Below, piece by piece: positions 54,414 to 63,251 of a DNA stretch of 64,000 nt. The DNA lies in NCBI RefSeq assembly GCF_020622345.1, contig NZ_JACNMO010000008.1:1-64000 (forward strand), read 5' to 3'. The notes under the pieces were generated by a model that was not told the origin of the DNA, searched no databases, and worked only from the letters and a program-made list of their open reading frames with translations. Position 1 is the stretch's first letter. Every line of letters starts with the position of its first letter. The position numbers were made by a program, and so were the translations under genes. This DNA is from Roseobacter weihaiensis. GTDB taxonomy: Bacteria > Pseudomonadota > Alphaproteobacteria > Rhodobacterales > Rhodobacteraceae.

Positions 54414-55259
54414 ATGGAACGCGCGACAGTGCTTTTTGTGGTGACGCAGGACACACCAGATGAGGTGATATCGGAGTTGGCCGAGGCCTCGGCCCAAGAG
54501 CAGATGCATCTGAGCTGCATGCTCTTGGGCATCGCGCCGCCGCTGCCGATGTACGCCTACGGCGTTCCCCCCTATGGCACAATGAGTGTCCCGGATAACT
54601 GGGCAGAGGTCACCAATGCCGCCAACGACCGGCAAAATCAGCGCGCAGAGCAGATCGAAGGCCTCTTGGCGCGCAGCGGCACCTCGGGGGACGTTCTGTC
54701 CCATCTCTGTGCAACGATGGACATGAAACATCTGGTCGCGCGCCGGGCGCGGGTCTGCGACATCGCGCATTTTGCATCAGACCTGTCCGACACACCCGAT
54801 ATCCTGCGCGAAGCGGCCCATGGGATATTGTTTCAATCTCCCATTGGGCTGATCCTGAACGACACGCCCTGCCTGAAACCGCAGCGCATCTTCGTGGCCT
54901 GGAACAGAAGCGATGCGGTCTCGAAAGCGGTTCACTTGGCCTTGCCGTACCTGAAGAACGCGCAGGAGGTCATCATCGGATGTTTTGATCCCGTCATGAC
55001 TCCGGAGAAAGAAGGGGCCGATCCAGGGACCGACGTCGCCGCATGGCTCAGCCACCACGGCTGCAACGTCACCGTGTCCCAATATCCCAGTGGCGGGGAG
55101 GAAATCGCCCAAGGCATTCAGGATCGCGCGAAGGAGGTGGGCGCAGACCTTGTTGTCATGGGGGCTTACGGGCATGCACGTCTGATGGAGGCTGTTTTTG
55201 GCGGCACCACCCGGACGATGATGGAGCAGACGGAACTGCCCGTCCTTATGGCGCATTGA
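54414..55259 (+). CDS. Tandem-domain universal stress protein
   Basis: A 281-residue protein of two Usp-type halves. The C-terminal half has the full nucleotide loop GAYGHARLMEAVFGGTT (G-2x-G-9x-G-T) and ADLVVMGAYG. The N-terminal half (VLFVVTQDTPDEVISELAEA) lacks it and contains a Tyr/Pro-rich insertion around residues 40-60. It resembles the tandem protein at 25777 in layout but the two are not close copies. GGAG precedes the ATG. A strong hairpin 84 bp downstream ends the unit. Confidence 0.87.
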   Translation: MERATVLFVVTQDTPDEVISELAEASAQEQMHLSCMLLGIAPPLPMYAYGVPPYGTMSVPDNWAEVTNAANDRQNQRAEQIEGLLARSGTSGDVLSHLCATMDMKHLVARRARVCDIAHFASDLSDTPDILREAAHGILFQSPIGLILNDTPCLKPQRIFVAWNRSDAVSKAVHLALPYLKNAQEVIIGCFDPVMTPEKEGADPGTDVAAWLSHHGCNVTVSQYPSGGEEIAQGIQDRAKEVGADLVVMGAYGHARLMEAVFGGTTRTMMEQTELPVLMAH

Positions 55260-55342
55260 TCGCGGCCTTTCGGGCAAATGAAAGGTGTTGTCGCACAGAA
55301 GCGTTCAACGCATCCCGCCGCTACGCAAAGGTCGCCTGAGGG

Positions 55343-55375
55343 GCTTGCAGGCTGAAACCTCTGAAGCCTGCAAGC
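55343..55375. terminator. Strong hairpin between convergent Usp and MBL genes
   Basis: GCTTGCAGGCT (55343-55353) pairs perfectly with AGCCTGCAAGC (55365-55375) around an 11-base loop. It lies between two convergent genes and probably terminates both directions. No T-run is obvious. Confidence 0.65.
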
Positions 55376-55387
55376 AGCTGCGCGAAA

Positions 55388-56269
55388 TCAGATCGCGTTC
55401 AGCGGCACTTTCAGCATCGGCTTTCCACCATCGCCTTTTGGCAAAACCCCGGCGCGCATGTTGACCTGCAACGAAGGCAAGATCAGATTGGGCATCTGGA
55501 GTGTCGCGTCCCGTGCTTTTCGAAACCTGATGAACTTTGCACGGGATGTCCCTTTGCCAACATGGATGTTTTCGGCTTTTTCTTCGGCGACGGTGGTTTC
55601 CCACATGATGTCGCGCCCGCCCGGCGCATAGTCATGGCACATGAAGAGCCGCATTTCATCGGGCAAGGCGAGAACCTTTTGAATTGAGTCGTAAAGCTGG
55701 CCTGCGTCTCCTCCCGGGAAATCCGCGCGGGCCGACCCGCCATCCGGCATGAACAATGTATCGCCAACAAAAGCGGCATCCCCCACCACATGCACCATAC
55801 AGGCGGGCGTGTGTCCGGGCGTGTGCATGGCAAAGGCGGTGATCTCCCCGATCTGGTAGGTGTCGCCATCCTTGAACAGCCTGTCGAACTGCGACCCGTC
55901 CCTTTGAAACTCTGTTCCTTCGTTGAACACTTTGCCAAAGGTGTCCTGAACAACGGTGATCTGCTCGCCAATGCCGATCAGCCCGCCCAGTTTCGACTGG
56001 AGGTAGGGGGCGGCGGATAGATGATCGGCATGCACATGGGTTTCGATCAACCATTCCAGTTTAAGGTCATGTTTGTGGATGTACGCGATGATTTCATCGG
56101 CGTGATCGTAGGTGATCCGACCGGCCGCGTAATCGATATCCATCACCGGATCGACCACGGCGCAGGCGTTTGTCTTCTGCTCCACCACAACATGGCTGAT
56201 CGTGTTCGTCTGCGGGTCGAAAAACGACTCGACCGCCGGATGCACGCTGATATCTACAGGATATTTCAT
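55388..56269 (-). CDS. MBL-fold metallohydrolase, persulfide-dioxygenase-like
   Basis: A 293-residue metallo-beta-lactamase-fold protein. Metal ligands are visible in ETHVHADHLSAAPYL (HxHxDH, residues about 76-81), HTPGHTPACMVHVV, FVGDTLFMPDGGSARADFPG and MCHDYAPGG. The ADHLSAA and PDGGSARADFPGG patterns are those of the ETHE1/Blh group, which oxidise persulfides or otherwise act on sulfur compounds; a glyoxalase II role is less likely. GGAG lies before the ATG. Operator site 13 is 106.5 bp upstream. A truncated YeeE-type sulfur transporter lies at 63252 but is not linked. Confidence 0.82.
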   Translation of the reverse strand: MKYPVDISVHPAVESFFDPQTNTISHVVVEQKTNACAVVDPVMDIDYAAGRITYDHADEIIAYIHKHDLKLEWLIETHVHADHLSAAPYLQSKLGGLIGIGEQITVVQDTFGKVFNEGTEFQRDGSQFDRLFKDGDTYQIGEITAFAMHTPGHTPACMVHVVGDAAFVGDTLFMPDGGSARADFPGGDAGQLYDSIQKVLALPDEMRLFMCHDYAPGGRDIMWETTVAEEKAENIHVGKGTSRAKFIRFRKARDATLQMPNLILPSLQVNMRAGVLPKGDGGKPMLKVPLNAI

Positions 56270-56368
56270 TGTTCAATTCTCCGCTTTCGGGCTATCGCGA
56301 GGATCATGGGCGCAAGACTAGGACCCTTCCGTGACAAGATCACGGTCGCGCAAGAACACCAAACAGGA

Positions 56369-56382
56369 TTGAGAAATATCAA
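56369..56382. promoter_or_regulatory. FNR/FixK-type operator TTGAGAAATATCAA (site 13)
   Basis: One mismatch to TTGAT-N4-ATCAA. Centre 106.5 bp upstream of the MBL-fold gene. Confidence 0.7.
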
Positions 56383-56461
56383 CCCCCACGGATACGGCCC
56401 GCCCGCACTCTGATCCCATTGAAACCACCCCGCAGGCCCCGAATATCCCCAAACCATGCGC

Positions 56462-57646
56462 TCAACAGTCATCACCCGGCCCGACCTGCGCCTGCTCTGT
56501 TTTCCGTATCGCGATCAGGGTCGCGATCGGTCCCAATATCTCGAAAATCACCGTGCTGCCGATGGTCATGGCGATGATCTCCGACCGCCACTCGGGAAAC
56601 CTCTGGGATGCGACAAGAGCCATGCCGATCGCAATGCCCGCTTGCGGCATGAGCGCGATGCCGTACCAGATCCGCTCCTGCGCGGGCGCCCGTGCAAGAT
56701 GGGCCCCAAGCCATCCACCAAAGACCCGCGCCACCAGGCGCAAGGCAATAAAGCCAAAGCCAACAAGGCCCAGAGACAGGGCAACCTCGATCTCCAACGC
56801 GGCCCCGGCAAGAATGAAGAACAAAACCATGAACGGCCATTGGATGTGCTCGATTTCATGGAACGCCTTCTGGTGGTGTGACGCGGCATTCACGATGACG
56901 GCCCCAACCGTCATCCCGGCAATCAGAAAACTCACCTCGAGCCAGAGCGCCAACCCGGCGGTCAGAAACACAAGGCTGAGCGCTTCGACTTCAAGCGGCT
57001 CTCCGTCGTTCAGTCGCCCGGTCAGAAATGCGGCAGGTGCCCCGACAAGCGCGCCCAATAGAACGGCGCCAAAGACCTCCCAGCCCGCATCCGACAGCCC
57101 CGTCCCGGCGGACTGGCCGTTCAGGTGGGAAACCACCACCAGCGTGAAACTGAACACGATCAACCCCCACACATCATCGATCGCAACAATGCCCCGCAGG
57201 GTCTGTGTGAAACGATTGTCGCGGCCCGATTGGGTAATGACATCATTTGTCGCAGCCGGCGCCGTGGCCGTCGCAATCGCAGCAAGCAAAAGCGCAAGGC
57301 CAAGAGGCACCCCGACCGCGACAAGACCGCCCCCCACGACAACCAGTGTCACGAAGACAATACTCATTGAAATCAGAAGGATCGCGGCACCATTGCGTCG
57401 CAGGTTTTCCAGCTTCAGCGCGCTGCCCAGCAAAAAGGCCACCATGGTGAGTGCTGTCACCGACAGAAATTCGTACCAATCCCAAAGGCTATCCGGAATG
57501 AGGCCAAAGCCTGACCCGCCGGCCAGCAAACCAAGAAGCAGGAGCAACGTCACGCGGGGAAAACCTGTTTGGCGGGCTAACAGATCAGCCATCAGACCCG
57601 CCAGAAACAACGCCCCAAGTGCGACAAGGGATAAAGGATTGGTCAC
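56462..57646 (-). CDS. Na+/H+ antiporter-like cation:proton antiporter (CPA)
   Basis: A membrane protein of about 394 residues with some 11-12 helices. The core ion-site motifs are TAPAATNDVITQSG, followed by VAIDDVWGLIVF with the two acidic residues expected in electrogenic CPA2-type antiporters, and LFFILAGAALE later. It would exchange Na+ or K+ for H+ and help keep pH and ion balance when respiration slows. I favour the GTG at 57646 because the frame further up (to 57712) overlaps the small lipoprotein gene; no ribosome site is clear and coupling to that gene is likely. Confidence 0.8.
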   Translation of the reverse strand: MTNPLSLVALGALFLAGLMADLLARQTGFPRVTLLLLLGLLAGGSGFGLIPDSLWDWYEFLSVTALTMVAFLLGSALKLENLRRNGAAILLISMSIVFVTLVVVGGGLVAVGVPLGLALLLAAIATATAPAATNDVITQSGRDNRFTQTLRGIVAIDDVWGLIVFSFTLVVVSHLNGQSAGTGLSDAGWEVFGAVLLGALVGAPAAFLTGRLNDGEPLEVEALSLVFLTAGLALWLEVSFLIAGMTVGAVIVNAASHHQKAFHEIEHIQWPFMVLFFILAGAALEIEVALSLGLVGFGFIALRLVARVFGGWLGAHLARAPAQERIWYGIALMPQAGIAIGMALVASQRFPEWRSEIIAMTIGSTVIFEILGPIATLIAIRKTEQAQVGPGDDC

Positions 57647-57653
57647 GATGCCG

Positions 57654-57806
57654 CTAGCGTAGCGGAATGCAATCCGACGCGTCCAGCCCTCTGACCGGAT
57701 CATCCGGGCCACATTCCTCGTCGGTTATGGGGTATCTGTCCTCACGAATGCAGCCGGAGATCAGCAGGACCAGTGAAATCATAAAGAGTGATTGGACGAG
57801 TTTCAT
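57654..57806 (-). CDS. Small lipoprotein, 50 residues
   Basis: A short gene with a good ribosome site (GGAG seven bases before the ATG). The protein starts MKLVQSLFMISLVLLISGC, a signal peptide with a lipobox ending at Cys19, followed by a polar mature part of 31 residues with two more cysteines and many acids (IREDRYPITDEECG). It should be anchored to a membrane facing the periplasm. It ends 8 bp before the antiporter start, and operator site 15 is 68.5 bp upstream. No family is recognised; similar tiny lipoproteins are rarely annotated. Confidence 0.68.
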   Translation of the reverse strand: MKLVQSLFMISLVLLISGCIREDRYPITDEECGPDDPVRGLDASDCIPLR

Positions 57807-57867
57807 AGTTTACTCCGCGTTGATTGTTTCTGTCAGGCCATCCTTAGCGGGTGCCCGCCTTTGCCTT

Positions 57868-57881
57868 TTGATTTTCCTCAA
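57868..57881. promoter_or_regulatory. FNR/FixK-type operator TTGATTTTCCTCAA (site 15)
   Basis: One mismatch to TTGAT-N4-ATCAA. Centre 68.5 bp upstream of the small lipoprotein gene on the minus strand. Confidence 0.75.
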
Positions 57882-57964
57882 CCGCAAAAAGCCTTCCCGC
57901 GCCTCTGCGCATCACCTGCTTTCCGGAGCCTACAGCACGTCAAAGGTAATTTCTCCAGATGCCA

Positions 57965-57978
57965 TTGATATTCGTCAA
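57965..57978. promoter_or_regulatory. FNR/FixK-type operator TTGATATTCGTCAA (site 14)
   Basis: One mismatch to TTGAT-N4-ATCAA. Centre 87.5 bp upstream of the GTG start of the HlyD-type gene. An ATG at 58005 would be only 33.5 bp away, too close for activation, which supports the GTG. Confidence 0.77.
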
Positions 57979-58058
57979 ACCGCCGCGGTACCACCTGTCA
58001 GAGGATGGCCCAAATCGCAGAATTTGAGGTCTTTGACGGCGAAAAGAGGAGCAGGCGC

Positions 58059-59075
58059 GTGGCGGCAAAGCAGATTATCGCAATCCTTCTGGTGGTTGCT
58101 GCAAGTGGTGCGGGATATTTCTATTGGGACAGCCAGAACCGGGATGATCTGCCCGAAGGAATTGCATCCGGGAACGGTCGGATCGAAGCCGTTCAGGTCG
58201 ATGTTTCGACCAAATTCGCAGGCAGGGTCGAAGCCGTTCTCGTGCATGAGGGTGATTTCGTCGTTCCGGATCAGGTGGTGGCGAGAGTTGAGATATCCCA
58301 GCTTCAGGCGCAGCTGCACCGGGCCAATGCCGAAATCGCCAGCGCGCAAAGCCTGGTTGCAGCTGCAGAAGCAGAGGTCAAGATGAGCAGAGCGGAGCTC
58401 ATGCTGGCCGAGCAGGAGCTTGACCGTTCCGCCAGTCTGCTCGAACGCGGTCACACCAGCCAGGAGAATTACGACATCCGCAGAACCGCACGCGATGTCG
58501 CGATATCGACCCTGTCATCCGCGATTGCCAACCAGACCTCGCGGGAACGGGGTGTCGACGCCGCAAAGGCCACGGCAGAAGAAATCGGTACACAGATCGA
58601 GGACGGCGTGCTGACCTCCCCGGTGTCGGGGCGGGTGCTCTACCGGCTCGCCGAACCGGGCGAGGTTCTGGGCAACGGCGGCAAGGTGCTCACGATTGTG
58701 GATCATGACGACATCTACATGGAGATTTTTCTGCCCGCTGCACAGGCACATCTCGTGAATGTCGGCAGCGAGGCCCGCATCCAACTTGATATCTTTGATG
58801 TGGCGATCCCCGCGACAGTCAGTTTCGTCTCGCCGGATTCGCAATTCACACCCAAGCAGGTCGAAACGGCCACCGAACGTGACAAGCTGATGTTTCGCAT
58901 CAAGGTCCGGGTCATGCCGGAACTGGTCAGGCAGAACATCGAACGGGTGAAAACCGGGCTGCGCGGCGTGGCCTATGTGCAACTGGACGGCACACCGGCA
59001 CCGGACTGGTCCTCCTTCCTGCAGGAACTGCCACAAGACGAATTGGTCGGGACAGAGCAGCCTGATGCCAACTGA
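58059..59075 (+). CDS. HlyD-type membrane fusion protein of an ABC exporter
   Basis: A 338-residue periplasmic adaptor with a single N-terminal helix (AKQIIAILLVVAASGAGYFY), a barrel-sandwich/lipoyl half (SGNGRIEAVQVDVSTKFAGRV), a coiled-coil hairpin (about 85-190, rich in Ala/Glu) and the second half of the lipoyl domain (DGVLTSPVSGRVLYRLAEPGE). This is the YhiI/YbhG type that partners with RbbA/YhhJ. I chose the GTG at 58059 with GAGGAG seven bases upstream, because the ATG at 58005 sits too near operator site 14. The end overlaps the ATPase gene by 11 bp. Confidence 0.87.
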   Translation: MAAKQIIAILLVVAASGAGYFYWDSQNRDDLPEGIASGNGRIEAVQVDVSTKFAGRVEAVLVHEGDFVVPDQVVARVEISQLQAQLHRANAEIASAQSLVAAAEAEVKMSRAELMLAEQELDRSASLLERGHTSQENYDIRRTARDVAISTLSSAIANQTSRERGVDAAKATAEEIGTQIEDGVLTSPVSGRVLYRLAEPGEVLGNGGKVLTIVDHDDIYMEIFLPAAQAHLVNVGSEARIQLDIFDVAIPATVSFVSPDSQFTPKQVETATERDKLMFRIKVRVMPELVRQNIERVKTGLRGVAYVQLDGTPAPDWSSFLQELPQDELVGTEQPDAN

Positions 59076-61836
59076 GCCTTCCGCGATCACGCATGGGATC
59101 GTCGCCCGCGTGCGAGAGGTCAGCCATACCTACAAGACCGCGACGCCGCTGGACGCGGTGTCCGTGGATATCGCCGAAGGGGAAATGATCGGCCTGGTGG
59201 GCCCCGACGGTGTCGGGAAATCGACACTGCTGAGCCTGATTGCGGGGGCGCGCAAGCTGCAAAAGGGTCAGCTGCAGGTTCTGGGCGGCGAGATGAGCAA
59301 CAGTGCTCATCGCAGAAGCATCAGCCCCCGGATTGCCTATATGCCGCAAGGCTTGGGCAAGAACCTCTATGAGCCGCTCAGCATCCGGGAGAACCTCGAT
59401 TTCTTCGGCAAGCTCTTTGGCCTTCCATCGGCAGAGCGCGCAGCGCGCATCGACCAGCTGACCAGTGCAACGGGCCTGAAACCCTATCTGACACGCCCCG
59501 CTGGCAAGCTCTCGGGAGGAATGAAACAGAAGTTGGGGCTGTGCTGTGCCTTGATCCACGATCCCGATCTGATGATCCTCGACGAGCCGACCACCGGTGT
59601 CGATCCGCTGTCACGGCGCCAACTGTGGGAATTGATCGACAAGATCAAGGCCAACCGTCCGAAGATGAGCGTTCTGGTCTCGACAGCCTATATGGACGAA
59701 GCGGAACGGTTCGATCAGCTGATTGCAATGAATGCAGGCCGCATCCTGGCCTGCGACACCCCCGCCGGTCTCAAAAGGCAGACCGGGACTGACACGATTG
59801 AAGCCGCCTTTGTGAGCCTCCTGCCCCGCACTGCGGTGGATGGCCACACGGCGCTGACCATCCCACCGCTTGATACCGTCGATATGCCCCCCGCCATCGT
59901 GGCAGAAGGGCTGACGCGCCGGTTTGGTGATTTCACCGCGGTGCAGAACGTCAGTTTTCGCATTGGTGTTGGAGAGATCTTTGGCTTCCTCGGCTCCAAC
60001 GGTTGCGGCAAGACCACAACGATGAAAATGCTCACGGGTCTGTTGCCCGCCTCGGAGGGTCAGGCGTTCCTGTTCGGCAAACCCGTTGACACCACCGGGT
60101 CGGATACACGGCGGCGCGTCGGCTTCATGACCCAATCCTTTTCGCTCTATGGCGAATTGACGGTTGTTCAGAACCTGCGGCTGCATGGCCGTCTGTTTCA
60201 CATGGCCCCCAAGAAGATCGACGCCCGCATTGAAGAGCTGGTGGCGCGGTTCGGCCTTGTCCCCTACCGCGATGCGCTGGCCTCTGCTTTACCGCTTGGC
60301 ATTCGTCAGCGGCTTTCGCTGGCGGTGGCGGTGATCCATGAGCCGGAAATGCTGATCCTCGATGAACCGACATCCGGTGTCGATCCTGTCGCGCGCGATG
60401 ACTTCTGGAAACTGCTGGTCGAGTTGTCGCGCCGGGACAGAGTCACGATTTTCATCTCTACCCATTTCATGTCGGAGGCGATGCGCTGTGATCGCATCTC
60501 GCTGATGCACGAGGGCCGGGTTCTTGTGCGCGGCACACCGCAGGATTTGGTGGAGAGCAAAGGAGCCCCCGATCTCGAAGCCGCGTTCATCAGCTATATC
60601 GAGGACGACATGAGCAAATCCACGGACATCCCGGCGGACACGCCCTCCCCGCTCGGCGGCGATCTTGGAGGGGCGGCCCATATACCGCCGCCACGACCCA
60701 AGGCGGCATCCCAGGCGATCAACCGCGCGCTGGCCTTCAGCACCCGCGAGATGCTGGAGGTTGTGCGCGATCCCATCAGGATGGCCTTTGCCTTTCTGGG
60801 CAGCATGTTTCTGCTGCTGATGATTGCCTTTGGCATCTCGCATGATGTGGAGGATGTGACCTTTGCGGCACTCGACTTTGACCAATCGCCGGAAAGCCGG
60901 GCGTATCTTTTGAATTTTTCGGGGTCCCGATACTTCATTGAAAAGCCCGAACTGCAAAGCCACGCCGAGTTTGAGGCGCGGTTGACCTCCAACGACATCA
61001 CGCTGGCCCTTGAGATCCCAAGAGGGTTTGGCGAGGACGTCAGATCCGGCTCAAGACCGGAAGTCTCCGCATGGATCGACGGCGCCAATACGCAGCGCGC
61101 CGGAACCATCGAGGGGTATGTGTCGGGCGGACACTTTGAATATCTCGACCAGCACCTGCATGACAGCGGGCAGGACATCGCTGAGCTGGAACTGGTCACG
61201 GTTGAAACGCGGTATCTCTACAACCCCTCGTTCGAGAGCATCTATGCTGTCGGCCCGTCCGTGCCCGCCATGCTGCTGATGCTGTTTCCCGCCATTCTGA
61301 TGGCCGTCAGCGTCGTGCGGGAAAAGGAAATCGGGACAATCACCAATTTCTACGTCACCCCGACCAGCCGAACGGAATTCCTTGTGGGAAAGCAACTACC
61401 CTATGTTGTCATAGGGTTGATAAACTTTTTCGCCATGTGCCTGCTGGTGATCTTTGTCTTGCAGGTGCCCCTGAAGGGCAGCATTTTGGCGTTGACCCTC
61501 GGCGCGCTCCTCTATGTGACTGCGGCGACCGGTTTTGGCCTCTTGATGTCGACTTTTACCCGCACCCAGGTGGCGGCGGTCTTTGCGACGGCCATTCTTT
61601 CGCTGCTGCCCACAATCCAGTTCTCCGGAATGCTGCAACCCATATCCACCCTTGAAGGCGGTGCATGGCTGGTGGGAAATATCTGGCCCACCAGCTATTT
61701 CGTCCACCTCAGCGTGGGCGCCTTTACAAAAGGTCTTGGCCCCGGCGATGTGCTTTCTGACCTCGCCTTCCTGCTGATCTATGCGCCGGTTTTCACGCTG
61801 GTCTCGGCATTTTTGCTGAAAAAGCAGGAGCTGTAG
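59065..61836 (+). CDS. RbbA-like fusion of two ABC ATPases and an ABC-2 permease
   Basis: A 923-residue protein. ATPase 1 (about 10-235): Walker A GPDGVGKST, signature LSGGMKQK, Walker B LMILDEPTTGVD. ATPase 2 (about 280-510): Walker A GSNGCGKTT, then LPLGIRQRLSL in place of the LSGGQ signature, and LILDEPTSGVD. The permease part (about 550-920) has one helix, a large extracytoplasmic loop and five further helices with an ABC-2 pattern (VREKEIGTITNFYVTP). E. coli RbbA has the same order and is reported to bind ribosomes, but in operon context an export role is more natural. The start at 59065 overlaps hlyD. Confidence 0.9.
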   Translation: MPTEPSAITHGIVARVREVSHTYKTATPLDAVSVDIAEGEMIGLVGPDGVGKSTLLSLIAGARKLQKGQLQVLGGEMSNSAHRRSISPRIAYMPQGLGKNLYEPLSIRENLDFFGKLFGLPSAERAARIDQLTSATGLKPYLTRPAGKLSGGMKQKLGLCCALIHDPDLMILDEPTTGVDPLSRRQLWELIDKIKANRPKMSVLVSTAYMDEAERFDQLIAMNAGRILACDTPAGLKRQTGTDTIEAAFVSLLPRTAVDGHTALTIPPLDTVDMPPAIVAEGLTRRFGDFTAVQNVSFRIGVGEIFGFLGSNGCGKTTTMKMLTGLLPASEGQAFLFGKPVDTTGSDTRRRVGFMTQSFSLYGELTVVQNLRLHGRLFHMAPKKIDARIEELVARFGLVPYRDALASALPLGIRQRLSLAVAVIHEPEMLILDEPTSGVDPVARDDFWKLLVELSRRDRVTIFISTHFMSEAMRCDRISLMHEGRVLVRGTPQDLVESKGAPDLEAAFISYIEDDMSKSTDIPADTPSPLGGDLGGAAHIPPPRPKAASQAINRALAFSTREMLEVVRDPIRMAFAFLGSMFLLLMIAFGISHDVEDVTFAALDFDQSPESRAYLLNFSGSRYFIEKPELQSHAEFEARLTSNDITLALEIPRGFGEDVRSGSRPEVSAWIDGANTQRAGTIEGYVSGGHFEYLDQHLHDSGQDIAELELVTVETRYLYNPSFESIYAVGPSVPAMLLMLFPAILMAVSVVREKEIGTITNFYVTPTSRTEFLVGKQLPYVVIGLINFFAMCLLVIFVLQVPLKGSILALTLGALLYVTAATGFGLLMSTFTRTQVAAVFATAILSLLPTIQFSGMLQPISTLEGGAWLVGNIWPTSYFVHLSVGAFTKGLGPGDVLSDLAFLLIYAPVFTLVSAFLLKKQEL

Positions 61837-61839
61837 CGG

Positions 61840-62964
61840 ATGCGACAGGTCGAAAACATATTCTGGCTGGGCATCAAGGAGTTCCGAAGCTTCTTCAGCG
61901 ATATCGTGATGGTGATCTTCCTGGTGTGGTCGTTCACTTTTTCCATATACAGCGAGGCAACAGGCAGCTCCGAAGACGTCAACAACGCCTCGGTTGCGAT
62001 CGTGGACGAAGACCGGTCGACCTTGTCGCGCAAGATCGCAACCGCGCTCTACCCGCCTTACTTCCGCGCACCCGAGGAGATTACCGCGGCAGAGATCGAC
62101 CGCAGCATGGATCAGGACAAATACATGTTTGTGCTGAACATACCGCCCGATTTCGAGCGTGACGTCCGGCTGGGACGCCGCCCCGTTGTCCAATTGAACA
62201 TCGACGCCACAGCGGTGGCACAGGCGGCCTTGGGGGCCCGCTATCTGGAATCCATCGTCGAGGGTGAAGTCATCCATTTTGCCCAGCAGTTCGGCGAAGA
62301 ATACGACCCGCCTGTCACCCTGACTTTGCGGCGGGCGTTCAATCCCAATGGGGCGGAATCCTGGTTTCTGGCCATCAACGCGATCTTGAACAACCTGTCC
62401 ATTCTGACGATCGTGCTGACGGGGGCCGCGCTCCTGCGCGAACGCGAACATGGCACAATCGAACATCTGCTGATCATGCCGTTGACCGCCTTCCAGATTG
62501 CCCTGGCCAAGATCTGGGCAAATGTTTTCATTGTTCTTGTCGCTTTTGCCCTTTCAATGTTCATTGTTGTCGAAGGCTTTCTCAATGTTCCCATCGCAGG
62601 CTCACGCCCGCTCTTGCTCTTTGGTGTGACGGTGTATCTTTTTGCCGCAGCAGCCATTGGTATTCTTCTGGGCACCCTGGCCCGTACAATGGCGCAGTTC
62701 GCGCTTTTGATCCTGTTAACGATCATGCCGATGATGATGCTGTCAGGGGGCGTGGGCCCAATCGAAAGTCAGCCCGACTATATCCAGCCGTTCACATGGC
62801 TTTTGCCGTCACGGCACTTCATGGAATTCGCGCAGGCCGTTGTCTTCCGCGGTGCCGACTTTGAAATCGTCTGGCGCACGCTGTTGACCATGGCAGGGCT
62901 TGGGTTCGTGTTCTTCGCCATCAGCCTGCTGCTCTTTCGGCGATCCGTTACAGCTCAGCGGTGA
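61840..62964 (+). CDS. ABC-2 type permease (YhhJ-like)
   Basis: A 374-residue permease: first helix near residues 20-40 (SDIVMVIFLVWSFTFSIYSE), a large extracytoplasmic domain (about 45-170), then five helices with the ABC-2 signature LLREREHGTIEHLLIMPL, and IQPFTWLLPSRHFMEFAQ near the end. It is the second permease partner of the RbbA-like protein, completing a three-gene HlyD/RbbA/YhhJ set. AGGAG lies before the ATG, 3 bp after the previous stop. Substrate unknown. Confidence 0.9.
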   Translation: MRQVENIFWLGIKEFRSFFSDIVMVIFLVWSFTFSIYSEATGSSEDVNNASVAIVDEDRSTLSRKIATALYPPYFRAPEEITAAEIDRSMDQDKYMFVLNIPPDFERDVRLGRRPVVQLNIDATAVAQAALGARYLESIVEGEVIHFAQQFGEEYDPPVTLTLRRAFNPNGAESWFLAINAILNNLSILTIVLTGAALLREREHGTIEHLLIMPLTAFQIALAKIWANVFIVLVAFALSMFIVVEGFLNVPIAGSRPLLLFGVTVYLFAAAAIGILLGTLARTMAQFALLILLTIMPMMMLSGGVGPIESQPDYIQPFTWLLPSRHFMEFAQAVVFRGADFEIVWRTLLTMAGLGFVFFAISLLLFRRSVTAQR

Positions 62965-63251
62965 GCGCTGACACCGCAACCGCTTGGTTTTCAAAAGACC
63001 GTCAGATCCCGCATCCGGTGCGCCGCCTCCGGGTTGGGAGGATGTTTTCCCGCAGGGCAGAGAACAACGTGCCCGGCCACCCTTTAAAAAGGTGATACGC
63101 CTCGGCCCTTGCATAAAACATGACAAAACCCTCTTCACCCGGTGCCAACCGCCGTGCCCAACAAGGCCAGTGGCAAATGGCAAAATCGCGACAGACCGCA
63201 GGATCACACATGATCTTTCAGGCTAGTTGCATAGGTTTGAGGGGCGTCAAA
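62965..63251. other. Intergenic stretch after the ABC exporter
   Basis: No gene or convincing terminator seen. CAGCG-GTGAG-CGCTG just after the stop forms only a 5 bp stem. Confidence 0.4.

Noticed and set aside
63237-63250. TTGAGGGGCGTCAA as a 16th FNR/FixK operator
   Set aside because: It overlaps the probable ribosome site and start of the truncated YeeE gene, has two mismatches and a GC-only spacer, and the gene is broken.
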